Assembly: GCF_018613415.1 (NCBI RefSeq)
Contig: NZ_JAGGQG010000031.1
Span: 1-64,000, forward strand
Reading direction: 5' to 3'
Length of the DNA: 64,000 bases
From: Bacillus sp. ISL-18
Lineage (GTDB): Bacteria > Bacillota > Bacilli > Bacillales > Cytobacillaceae
Shown here one piece after another: positions 56,081 to 64,000 of this stretch (its first letter is position 1; each line of letters starts with the position of its first letter). The notes below the pieces were generated by a model. It was not told where the DNA came from, ran no database searches, and was given only the letters and a program-made list of their open reading frames with translations. The position numbers and the translations under genes are program-made.

Positions 56081-58200
56081 TTATACACTCCTTAATTCCG
56101 TTAATTTATGATTAAAAAATTGTCCCAGTCTATCTGTTAACAATCCAGCTATTTTTTCCTTGATAATAGATTGAAAAACATTACTATTCTCTTCGCTTTC
56201 AATTAACAATGAACTTAAAAAGCTTAATACCTCTAACATCTGTTCTGATGCATTGGCAGGTGATAAAAGCAGGATGAGACATTCCATGTTCATTTCTACA
56301 CCATCCATACCGAAAACTCTTATCGGCTTATTTAGTGTCGTGATAGTAAAAATCGGCTGAATGACATATGGGGATCGTGCATGAAATAACGCCATGGCTG
56401 TTTCGGGAATACCATTCCCTCCAAGTCCTTCTCTTTCGAGGATGGCGTCCACAACCTTTTCAACGTCAATGATTCTTTGTAGCTGAAATTCCTTTTGACA
56501 GGTCACGGTTAAAAGCTCTTTTACAGTTTCATTACCTAATTCGGTTAAATCAAATCCCTCTAGAATGGTTGCAATCGTTCCTGTATACTCTTTGATTGTT
56601 TTCATCTCTTCAATTAATTTGGAAGTAGACTTTTGACTCTTATTCGGATGGAACGTCACCGGAAGTTGCGTTTCTGAACTATTTACAAATTTATATTCAT
56701 TGATAAAGGAGCGGATTTTTTCTATTTCATCCTTATTTAAGAATGGATTGACCACTATATAGTCCCCGTTATAATCAGGTATAGGGATGGTAGAGATAAC
56801 AAGTTGATAATCGGTCTTATCCATTTTCTGAAATTCCATTACCGAAACGTTTTGGATGAACCTCAACTCAGGAAACTCTTTTTGTAATCTAGTTGCCAGC
56901 ATTTTAGAGGTACCTATTCCACTCGAACAGACCACAAGTGTTTTAAAATTGCCAAGGTCTTTGCTGCCCATTAATGCTGCCCCAAAATGCAGGACTAGAT
57001 AGCCGTTTCCTCATCGGGAACATAAAACTCAGGGAATACCTGGTTTACCGCTTGTTTCACAAGTTCAAATAAATCGGCATAATCCTTTTTAATCTTATCT
57101 AACAAAGGGTTACTGATGCCCATCTTTTGCTTAATACGATAGATAGCTGGCTTTAAATGAACACTTAATCCTTCAAAAAGTGAACGATTTGTCGATAAAT
57201 CCATCCCGGCTAGCTTCCCAACTATTTCGATCAGCTTTTTCGTTTTTATAGCGGCCTGTAAACTTGTATCCTCGATTGAATGTTCATTTTCATGCCTTAA
57301 TTTTGCACCCTTTAAGTGCATGGTAATATAAGCAATCTCCGCTTCCGGTATACTAATAGTAAATACCCGTTCTAATTGTGATACTATTCTCTCAGCAAAT
57401 TTGTATTCCTTTGTAACCTTCTGGTCCTCCAAATAAGAAAAATTGATATTAATTCCTTCTCCTTTTTGGATTCTTTCTACAGCCAGTGCTAAATGAACCA
57501 CAAGACCAATATAAGCACTATCTGCCATTGAGAATGGCAGCTCTTGAACAATCGAATTAACGATGTTTTCAACAATCACCAATTTCTTTTTTTCCACCAG
57601 TCCCATTAATCTTTCAGAAATGCTATGAATTTGCTGAGTCGACCTCATTTGGATATTATCCCGTGTTAAAGAGAGGAGCTCAGATTCATCCAGGTATTCT
57701 GAAATTAACTGACTCATTGCCCTTCTTTTTGCACTTTCTTCCCCCTCGATTTCAACACCGTAGCCTCTCCTGCGAATCAGGGCTAATCCAAACGTTTTTA
57801 ACCTTTCTTCTAGCTTAGTTAGGTCAGAGCTAACCGTTGCAATCGTTACATTTAAGTCTGAGGCAAGTGCATGAAGTTTTACAGGTTCACTTGTTTCTAA
57901 TAGTTCACACAGCATAATGCTTTGCCGTTCATCTGGCGTATATTCTTTATGTGAGAGGTTAAACAAATAAAGTTCCAGTTCTCTAATCTTATTTTGTTCG
58001 CCCGTTATTTGGACACCAACCCCTGATTTTTTTTGCAGCTTTATGTTGTATTCGTCAAGAATATCTTCTATGTTTTTTAAATCTCTATGAATCGTTCTGC
58101 CGCTCACCCCAATGAACTCTGCCAGGTCTTTCACGGTTGTTTCATCCGTGGTCTTTAATAGGACTTCAAGAATTTGTCTTTCTCTTGCCGAAATATACAT
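56081..58200 (-). pseudogene. mtlR: Second mtlR copy, split by a 1-base frameshift
   Basis: The first segment (58200-56995, 401 aa) has the HTH and PRD domains and ends PDEETAI at TAG; the second (from 56971, 296 aa) has the EIIB-like (VVCSSGIGTSKM) and EIIA-like domains (ALFHARSPYV). Reading the other frame across 57001 restores ETAYLVLHFGAALMGSKDL, so one base is missing near 57001-57003. The two lengths add up to a normal MtlR of about 700 residues. It may be inactive, or the base may be missing only in the assembly. Confidence 0.88.
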
Positions 58201-58349
58201 TTCTCACCTTCCTTATGGGTCGACCGTGTTCCTAAAATCGGATGTTGTTGCCAAAATTAAAATTTGATACTTTTATTTTAAATCAATAAAACCCCTACAC
58301 AATAAAAGCTATTTATGATTTAGTGGCTTGTATTGTTGACATGATTAAA

Positions 58350-58389
58350 ATAAAGAGCCTAGCACATAATTAGGTGCAGGCCCTTTTGT
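58350..58389 (-). terminator. Possible attenuator/terminator between mtlA2 and mtlR2
   Basis: An imperfect hairpin on the minus strand (GGGCCTGCAC with GTGCTAGGCTC) is followed by TTTATTTT. It may partly reduce mtlR2 transcription. Confidence 0.55.
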
Positions 58390-58391
58390 AA

Positions 58392-59840
58392 TTATTTTTT
58401 AAGGCTATTTACTAACTCATCATACTTAGGGCTGTTTAAAAAGTTTTCTACAGAGATATGCTTAGCATTCGGTAATTTAGCTTTTGCTCGGTCGGTTAAA
58501 TCCCTATGAGTCACCACCACATCCGCATCAGCAGGTAAATTATTAATAGCCGTGTTCGTAACCGTTACACCTAAACCTGCTTTTTGCACCTTATTTCTTA
58601 AAATGGAGGCTCCCATTGCACTAGATCCCATACCGGCATCACATGCAAAGACAATTTTGTTTACATTTTCAGGCTTGATTTCTTCTTGTGTGGTTAAAAC
58701 GGAAGATACTGAACTTTTCTTCCCTTTCATTGCTTCCATCTTCACCGCTGCAGAAGATAAATCCTCCTCAGCTGTTGCCTTACTTGTTTTTAAAATCAAT
58801 GAAGCTACCGCAAATGAAACGCCTGTTGCTACAATAACACCGGCAAGAGTTGCAAAATATCCACCTTTTGGTGTCATCGCAAGTAATGCGAAGATACTGC
58901 CTGGTGATGGAGCAGCGACAAGTCCAGCGTGAAGCACACTAAATGTGAATACTCCACTTACACCACCGGCCATTGCAGCAAAAATTAACATTGGCTTCAT
59001 TAGGATGTATGGGAAGTAAATTTCGTGAATACCACCTAAGAAGTGAATAATCACAGCACCTGGTGCCGTTTGTTTCGCTGTCCCTTTACCAAATAACCAG
59101 AAAGCAAGTAAGATACCTAGTCCAGGGCCAGGGTTTGTTTCTAGTAAGAATAGAATGGATTTTCCTGCTTTTGATGCTTGCTCAATGGCCATTGGACTTA
59201 AAATACCATGGTTAATGGCGTTATTTAGGAATAGGACTTTTGCTGGTTCAATAAATATGTTAGCAAGTGGCAGCATGTTATGATCGACGATGAACTGAAC
59301 TCCAGATGCTAAGAATTTGCTTAATGCTTCAACGACAGGGCCTACGCCTTTATAGGCTAGCAGTGTTAAAGCGCCTCCAAGAATACCCGCTGAAAAGTTA
59401 TTGACTAACATTTCAAATCCTGACTTTATTTTCCCCTCAATCAGTTTGTCGAACTTCTTAATGACAAATCCGCCAAGCGGTCCCATAATCATCGCACCTA
59501 AGAACATCGGGATATCTGATCCGACAATCACACCCATGGTTGCTGTCGCACCGACAACCCCGCCACGGATATCGCCCACCATACGACCACCGGTAAAACC
59601 GATTAATAATGGCAATAAGTAGGTAATCATTGGGCCTACTAGTGCAGCGAGATCCTTGTTGGGAAGCCATCCGGTCGGAATAAATAATGCGGTAATTAGA
59701 CCCCAAGCAATAATGGCGCCGATATTTGGCATAACCATTCCGCTTAAATAACTACCGAACTTCTGTATTTTAACTTTTACATCTGATTTTTCTTGAGCAG
59801 TCACGTTTACTTCTGACTTCACTTTAACTGTTTCACTCAT
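58392..59840 (-). CDS. mtlA: Mannitol PTS permease EIICB (copy 2, no EIIA)
   Basis: A 482-residue permease with the EIIC part and an EIIB domain with phospho-Cys400 in FACDAGMGSSAMGAS, ending after EIIB (VNSLKK). It relies on a separate EIIA, most likely MtlF downstream. Overall sequence is close to copy 1, so the two are paralogues. The EIICB-R-F order is the Geobacillus-type mannitol layout. Confidence 0.94.
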   Translation of the reverse strand: MSETVKVKSEVNVTAQEKSDVKVKIQKFGSYLSGMVMPNIGAIIAWGLITALFIPTGWLPNKDLAALVGPMITYLLPLLIGFTGGRMVGDIRGGVVGATATMGVIVGSDIPMFLGAMIMGPLGGFVIKKFDKLIEGKIKSGFEMLVNNFSAGILGGALTLLAYKGVGPVVEALSKFLASGVQFIVDHNMLPLANIFIEPAKVLFLNNAINHGILSPMAIEQASKAGKSILFLLETNPGPGLGILLAFWLFGKGTAKQTAPGAVIIHFLGGIHEIYFPYILMKPMLIFAAMAGGVSGVFTFSVLHAGLVAAPSPGSIFALLAMTPKGGYFATLAGVIVATGVSFAVASLILKTSKATAEEDLSSAAVKMEAMKGKKSSVSSVLTTQEEIKPENVNKIVFACDAGMGSSAMGASILRNKVQKAGLGVTVTNTAINNLPADADVVVTHRDLTDRAKAKLPNAKHISVENFLNSPKYDELVNSLKK

Positions 59841-59882
59841 CAGGTTTCCCCCCGCTTGATATTTTTTTATCTATCTAACTTA

Positions 59883-59911
59883 ATATTAAAACGCTTTCAC
59901 ACATTCATCAA
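59883..59911 (-). promoter_or_regulatory. Promoter of mtlA2 with cre-like site
   Basis: TTGATG (59906-59911) and TAATAT (59883-59888) are 17 bp apart on the minus strand. TGAAAGCGTTTTAA (59886-59899) fits the cre consensus with one mismatch and covers the spacer and -10, so CcpA repression is likely. Confidence 0.75.
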
Positions 59912-59929
59912 TTGATACTAAATTTCATT

Positions 59930-59951
59930 TTGTCACTGTCGTTGTTGACAA
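59930..59951 (-). promoter_or_regulatory. MtlR operator-like box before mtlA2
   Basis: TTGTCA and TGACAA half-sites are 10 bp apart and the box ends 18 bp from the -35, as at mtlA1. Confidence 0.68.
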
Positions 59952-59973
59952 CATTTACTTTTTCAAAAAAAAA

Positions 59974-60019
59974 CAAAAAAGGCTGGAGCCGAATCAAGTA
60001 TGATTCGTCTCCAGCCTTA
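59974..60019 (-). terminator. Terminator of glmS
   Basis: AAGGCTGGAG and CTCCAGCCTT arms with an inner CGAATCA...TGATTCG pairing are followed on the minus strand by TTTTTGTTTTTTTTT. Confidence 0.9.
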
Positions 60020-60030
60020 TCATAATCCTT

Positions 60031-61833
60031 TTACTCTACCGTTACTGATTTTGCAAGATTTCGTGGTTTGTCGACATCACAACCACGGTGTAAGGCAGCG
60101 TAATAGGCAAGTAATTGCAATGGTATAACAGAGATAAGCGGTGTTAATACTTCATGTACTTCTGGGATGACAAAACTATCTTCATCCATATTTAAACCAT
60201 CCATTGAAATAATACATGGGTTTGCTCCGCGGGCTACAACTTCCTTCACATTTCCACGAATACTTAAGTTGACGCTCGCTTGCGTAGCAAGGGCAATAAC
60301 AGGTGTGCCCTCTTCAATTAATGCAATCGTACCGTGCTTTAACTCTCCGCCAGCAAAACCTTCTGCTTGAATATAGGAAATTTCCTTCAGTTTCAAGGCA
60401 CCTTCAAGTCCTACGTAATAATCAACCCCGCGGCCAATGAAGAAGGCATTGCGTGTAACAGATAAAAACTCTCTTGAGATTTGTTCAATTAGCTCTTTTG
60501 AGTCACAAAGTACTTCCATTGCATTTGCAATAATTCCCAGCTCATGGATCAAGTCAAAATCAACTGAAATTCCTTGGCTCTTGGCAGTTACCTCCGCTAA
60601 AATAGCTAACACAGCCAACTGTGCTGTATAGGCTTTCGAAGAAGCAACAGCAATCTCAGGACCTGCATGCAATAACAGTGTATAATCTGCTTCACGTGAC
60701 AAAGTTGACCCTGGTACATTCGTGATGGTTAAGGTACGGTAACCCAACTCTTTCACTTTTACAAGGACAGCACGGCTGTCAGCAGTTTCACCGCTTTGTG
60801 AAATGAAGATAAATAACGGCTTCTTGGTTAGAAGCGGCATATTATAAACAAATTCACTTGCAATATGGACTTCAACTGGCAGTTTTGCAATGCTTTCAAT
60901 AAACTGCTTTCCAACCAAACCAGCATGATAGGATGTTCCAGCTGCAATAATGTAGACACGATCGGATTCATTCATAGCATGAATGATGTTAGGGTCAACT
61001 ATCAAAGTCCCTTGCTCATTTTGATAGGTTTGAATGATCTTACGCAAAACCAATGGCTGTTCATCAATTTCTTTTAACATATAGTACGGGTAAGTTCCCT
61101 TTTCAATGTCACTTGCATCAAGTTCCGCTGTATAGGGCTGACGGCTAATAATATCCCCATTTAGGTTTTGAATGGTCACTCCATTCTTCGTAACAAGGAC
61201 AATTTCCTTATCCATCAATTCAAGATACTGATTGGTCACTTGAAGCATTGCCATGGCATCACTTGCCACAACATTAAAGTCACTGCCAAGGCCTACTAAT
61301 AGCGGGCTCTTGTTTTTCGCAACATAAATAGTCTCACTGTCTTCTTCATCTAAAAGTGCAATGGCATATGATCCATGTAAAAGGGTTAACGTTTTACGAA
61401 ATGCCTCAATCACCTCTAAGCCCTCTTGAACAAATAGCTCAATCAGTTGAACGACAACTTCAGTGTCTGTTTCACTTCTGAATGGTACACCTGTTAAGTA
61501 CTCACGCTTTAAGAGCTCATAGTTTTCGATTACACCGTTGTGAACAAGTGTAAAACGGCTTGACACACTTTGATGTGGATGGGAGTTTGTCTTACTAGGA
61601 ACACCATGTGTGGCCCATCTAGTATGACCAATTCCCATATTTCCTTTTACATCTTCATTGACAATTTCACGTAAATCCGCAATGCGGCCCTTTTCTTTAA
61701 AAACATGAACACCATATTCATTCTTTACAGCGATTCCTGCAGAATCATACCCTCTATACTCAAGCTTTTCTAAGCCTTTTAAAAGAATTTCTTTCGAGTC
61801 GTTTTGACCAATATATCCAACAATTCCACACAT
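60031..61833 (-). CDS. glmS: Glutamine:fructose-6-phosphate aminotransferase
   Basis: The 600-residue enzyme makes glucosamine-6-phosphate, the first step to UDP-GlcNAc. The N-terminal glutaminase domain starts MCGIVGYIG, so Cys2 is the nucleophile; two SIS domains follow ([23 protein letters not shown]) and the ending is [19 protein letters not shown] precedes the ATG. It is controlled by the ribozyme upstream. Confidence 0.97.
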   Translation of the reverse strand: MCGIVGYIGQNDSKEILLKGLEKLEYRGYDSAGIAVKNEYGVHVFKEKGRIADLREIVNEDVKGNMGIGHTRWATHGVPSKTNSHPHQSVSSRFTLVHNGVIENYELLKREYLTGVPFRSETDTEVVVQLIELFVQEGLEVIEAFRKTLTLLHGSYAIALLDEEDSETIYVAKNKSPLLVGLGSDFNVVASDAMAMLQVTNQYLELMDKEIVLVTKNGVTIQNLNGDIISRQPYTAELDASDIEKGTYPYYMLKEIDEQPLVLRKIIQTYQNEQGTLIVDPNIIHAMNESDRVYIIAAGTSYHAGLVGKQFIESIAKLPVEVHIASEFVYNMPLLTKKPLFIFISQSGETADSRAVLVKVKELGYRTLTITNVPGSTLSREADYTLLLHAGPEIAVASSKAYTAQLAVLAILAEVTAKSQGISVDFDLIHELGIIANAMEVLCDSKELIEQISREFLSVTRNAFFIGRGVDYYVGLEGALKLKEISYIQAEGFAGGELKHGTIALIEEGTPVIALATQASVNLSIRGNVKEVVARGANPCIISMDGLNMDEDSFVIPEVHEVLTPLISVIPLQLLAYYAALHRGCDVDKPRNLAKSVTVE

Positions 61834-61944
61834 TTTCTTTTTCCTCCCTGGAATCAGGGGGCAAGAATGCTTTTGGAGGCAGTGCTTGCCCCCTTATCTC
61901 TGCTTTTGATTAAGGTATCTGTCTATACCTTTCTAAACATTACA

Positions 61945-62104
61945 GTTAGTATGCGCATATTCTTCTCTTTGTGCATAGAGTTGCCTCTAGGTTTTAAAGA
62001 AGAACTTTTCGGTTGTGTGCAGGCAACCGGGAGGTATCCGCCGAACATTCGATAATCCTCCTCCTCGTCAACTAATCAACTCTCTTCTGATTAGTCCAGG
62101 CGCT
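61945..62104 (-). ncRNA. glmS ribozyme (GlcN6P-activated)
   Basis: On the minus strand, downstream of A62104, the sequence starts GCGCCTGGACTAATCAGA and includes GACGAGGAGGAGGATTATCG, GGCGGATACCTCCCGGTTGCC and ACACAACCGAAA, all core elements of the glmS ribozyme. Self-cleavage is expected between 62104 and 62103. High glucosamine-6-phosphate triggers cleavage and mRNA decay, giving feedback on GlmS. The 3' boundary is approximate. Confidence 0.95.
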
Positions 62105-62171
62105 TTTAGTTTTTCCAAGCTCCTACCTCTATCCTCCTTCCAAAGTTTCGCTTTAAGAAACAAGCACACTA

Positions 62172-62201
62172 ATCTTACATGATTTGTCAATCGTCCGTCA
62201 A
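62172..62201 (-). promoter_or_regulatory. Promoter of glmS
   Basis: TTGACG (62196-62201) and TAAGAT (62172-62177) are 18 bp apart on the minus strand, about 70 nt upstream of the ribozyme cleavage site. Confidence 0.65.
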
Positions 62202-62249
62202 CTAAAAACTTAAACGGAAAAACATGATTCAGAACTTTCCTTATAAAAT

Positions 62250-62283
62250 ATGCATAAGAGAACGAATCTGTTCCCTTATGCAT
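62250..62283 (-). terminator. Possible terminator after glmM
   Basis: ATGCATAAG-GAAC and GTTC-CTTATGCAT arms, with TATTTTAT after the stem on the minus strand. The T-tract is weak, so some readthrough into glmS is likely. Confidence 0.55.
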
Positions 62284-62345
62284 AAAAGAAGACATGATAC
62301 CATACCGCTAAAAGTTTTTAGGTAGTACGATATTCGTTGTATCGT

Positions 62346-63695
62346 TTATTCCTTTAATTCCATTTCTTCTTTAACAACATCAACAATCCGGTTTACAAAA
62401 GATTCACAAAGTTCCTCTGTTGCTGCTTCTGCCATAACTCGAACGAGCGGTTCTGTTCCACTTGGACGAACAAGAATTCTTCCGTTTCCTTCCATCTCCG
62501 CTTCAACCTGCTCGATTACAGCCTTTACCTTTAGATTATCGGTGACATGGTTTTTATCCGTTACTCGTACGTTAACAAGTTTTTGCGGATACTTTTTCAT
62601 TTCACCCGCTAATTCTGATAATGGCTTCCCTGTTACCTTCATGATATTCACTAACTGCAATCCTGATAATAATCCATCGCCTGTTGTGTTGTAGTCTAAG
62701 AAAATGATGTGTCCTGATTGCTCACCGCCAAGGTTAAAACCACTTTTCTTCATTTCTTCTACCACATAACGATCCCCTACTGCTGTAGGGACACTGTGGA
62801 TTCCATGAATTTCAAGGGCTTTGTAAAAACCAAGGTTACTCATAACCGTTGAAACAATGGTCCCATGTTTTAAACGGCCTTGTTCTTTCATATACTTTCC
62901 GCAGATGTACATGATTTGGTCGCCATCGACAATGTTACCTTTTTCATCAATTGCAATTAAACGATCCCCATCACCGTCAAAAGAAAGACCTACATCAGCC
63001 CCTTTTTCCTTCACAAGAGCTGCAAGTGCTTCTGGGTGGGTTGATCCGACTCCAGCATTAATGTTTAATCCATTTGGTGATGCCCCCATTGTCGATAAAT
63101 CAGCGTCAAGGTCTGCAAATAAATGACTTGCTAACGCACTTGTTGCTCCGTGCGCACAATCCAAGGCAATATGGATGCCTGAGAAGTCTTCATCTACTGT
63201 ATTCTTTAGGTATTGCAGGTACTTTTGACCGCCTTCAAAATAATCCATTACCTGACCAAGTTCTGCCCCTGTTGGTCGTGGCAGCTGGTCTTCCGGTAAG
63301 TCAATATAGTTCTCGATTTCTAATTCCTGCTCATCAGACAGCTTAAAACCATCTGGACCAAAGAATTTAATTCCATTATCGGCAACAGGATTATGTGAAG
63401 CAGAAATCATTACTCCCGCTTGAGCCCCTAATGCCTTGGTTAAATAGGATACCCCAGGGGTTGAGATGACACCTAAACGCATGACCTCTGCTCCAATTGA
63501 TAGTAACCCAGCTACTAGTGCTCCTTCTAACATATGACCTGAGATACGGGTATCACGGCCAATCAGTACTTTAGGGCGATCCTTATCCTTTGTTAAAACA
63601 TAACCGCCGTATCGGCCTAATTTAAAGGCCATTTCCGGTGTTAATTCGCTGTTTGCTACTCCACGTACCCCATCGGTACCGAAATATTTACCCAT
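62346..63695 (-). CDS. glmM: Phosphoglucosamine mutase
   Basis: The 449-residue enzyme converts glucosamine-6-phosphate to glucosamine-1-phosphate. It begins [14 protein letters not shown] and carries the phosphoserine motif ISASHNPV, the metal loop [10 protein letters not shown] and [11 protein letters not shown] near the end. The ATG at 63695 has AAGGAGAG upstream; the open frame extends 8 codons more. It lies between cdaR and glmS, the normal order. Confidence 0.96.
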   Translation of the reverse strand: MGKYFGTDGVRGVANSELTPEMAFKLGRYGGYVLTKDKDRPKVLIGRDTRISGHMLEGALVAGLLSIGAEVMRLGVISTPGVSYLTKALGAQAGVMISASHNPVADNGIKFFGPDGFKLSDEQELEIENYIDLPEDQLPRPTGAELGQVMDYFEGGQKYLQYLKNTVDEDFSGIHIALDCAHGATSALASHLFADLDADLSTMGASPNGLNINAGVGSTHPEALAALVKEKGADVGLSFDGDGDRLIAIDEKGNIVDGDQIMYICGKYMKEQGRLKHGTIVSTVMSNLGFYKALEIHGIHSVPTAVGDRYVVEEMKKSGFNLGGEQSGHIIFLDYNTTGDGLLSGLQLVNIMKVTGKPLSELAGEMKKYPQKLVNVRVTDKNHVTDNLKVKAVIEQVEAEMEGNGRILVRPSGTEPLVRVMAEAATEELCESFVNRIVDVVKEEMELKE

Positions 63696-63734
63696 CTTAA
63701 AAAATCTCTCCTTCAACATGTGTAATGCTATAAA

Positions 63735-64000
63735 TTAGGCATTATTAGTAATAGTTATTTTTGCGGTGGATTTGTCAGGCGTCCATTGGACATCCGTTGG
63801 CCCTTTTACTTGGATTTTGACATCATGGGTCCCTTCACTCAAGCCAGTCAAGTCGATAAAAACCGTGAAATCACTGGGTCCCAGCCCTGTTACAGAATCA
63901 GCCGGTCCATTCACTTGTAAATTAACAGTCTGACTTGTGGGATCAGTTACTTCGGCTTTAAAATTATCAGCTAAGCCTTGAAGTTTTAAAGGTATGCCCA
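63735..64000 (-). CDS. cdaR: CdaA regulator CdaR (YbbR domains), C-terminal part
   Basis: The last 87 codons of a gene entering from the right edge. The peptide includes LKLQGLADNFKAEV, LTGLSEGTHDVKIQVKGP and a final ITITNNA, which fits the extracytoplasmic YbbR repeats of CdaR. CdaR controls the diadenylate cyclase CdaA and is encoded just before glmM in bacilli. The start and most of the protein lie outside the window. Confidence 0.87.
   Translation of the reverse strand, partial: GIPLKLQGLADNFKAEVTDPTSQTVNLQVNGPADSVTGLGPSDFTVFIDLTGLSEGTHDVKIQVKGPTDVQWTPDKSTAKITITNNA

Overview
The window is chromosomal DNA of an endospore-forming, low-GC Bacillaceae species. The evidence is Bacillus-type gene order (ddl-murF-cshA; rhomboid/acpS/ydcC/alr/ndoAI/ndoA; tex/cmpA/sprT; cdaR-glmM-glmS), spore genes (cmpA, an alpha/beta SASP, a GerA-type germination operon), strong AGGAGG ribosome binding sites, frequent TTG/GTG starts, and Bacillus riboregulators (T-box, glmS ribozyme, GlpP leaders). 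Genus-level placement (for example Neobacillus or a relative) is inference.

Layout: 1-1440 holds the 5' end of a 16S rRNA gene and ten upstream tRNA genes, all on the minus strand behind one good sigma-A promoter. 1474-9196 holds housekeeping genes in B. subtilis order, but the rsb-sigB cluster that B. subtilis has between ndoA and tex is absent. 9495-14980 is an operon (RpiR regulator, M20 deacylase, amino acid permease, GNAT transferase, NSAR/OSBS racemase) matching the known N-succinyl route from D- to L-amino acids. 15220-16182 is uvsE with an in-frame stop. 16304-20353 is a germination receptor operon with an extra small membrane gene. 20388-25355 holds cshA, an esterase, murF and ddl. 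26443-35095 holds transport and housekeeping genes (MgtE, DedA, KimA-type, MFS, DinB, argS with an Arg T-box). 35459-43550 is accessory: SASP, TetR, a NERD protein, tandem palindromic repeats, a LysR/ECF-S/TudS-like desulfidase cluster, and a TetR/MMPL pair with a five-copy operator-like array. 43702-50003 holds aminopeptidase AmpS and the glycerol genes glpD, glpFK and glpP. 50128-59840 is a duplicated mannitol region. 60031-64000 holds glmS with its ribozyme, glmM and the end of cdaR.

How the genes work together: GlpP is expected to act on two matching leader terminators, before glpD and before glpFK. Both mannitol permease promoters carry a similar MtlR-type box exactly 18 bp upstream of the -35. 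glmM and glmS supply amino sugar for the wall, and alr, ddl and murF supply the D-Ala branch.

Four genes appear broken by one or two small lesions (uvsE, a NERD-domain gene, an MMPL transporter, the second mtlR). Either this strain has recent gene decay or the assembly has local errors; reads would decide. I see no prophage, insertion sequence or CRISPR array. The least-described items are the 51/102-bp palindromic tandem repeat family, the five-fold operator array at 40.4-40.6 kb, and the LysR/ECF-S/TudS-like cluster.
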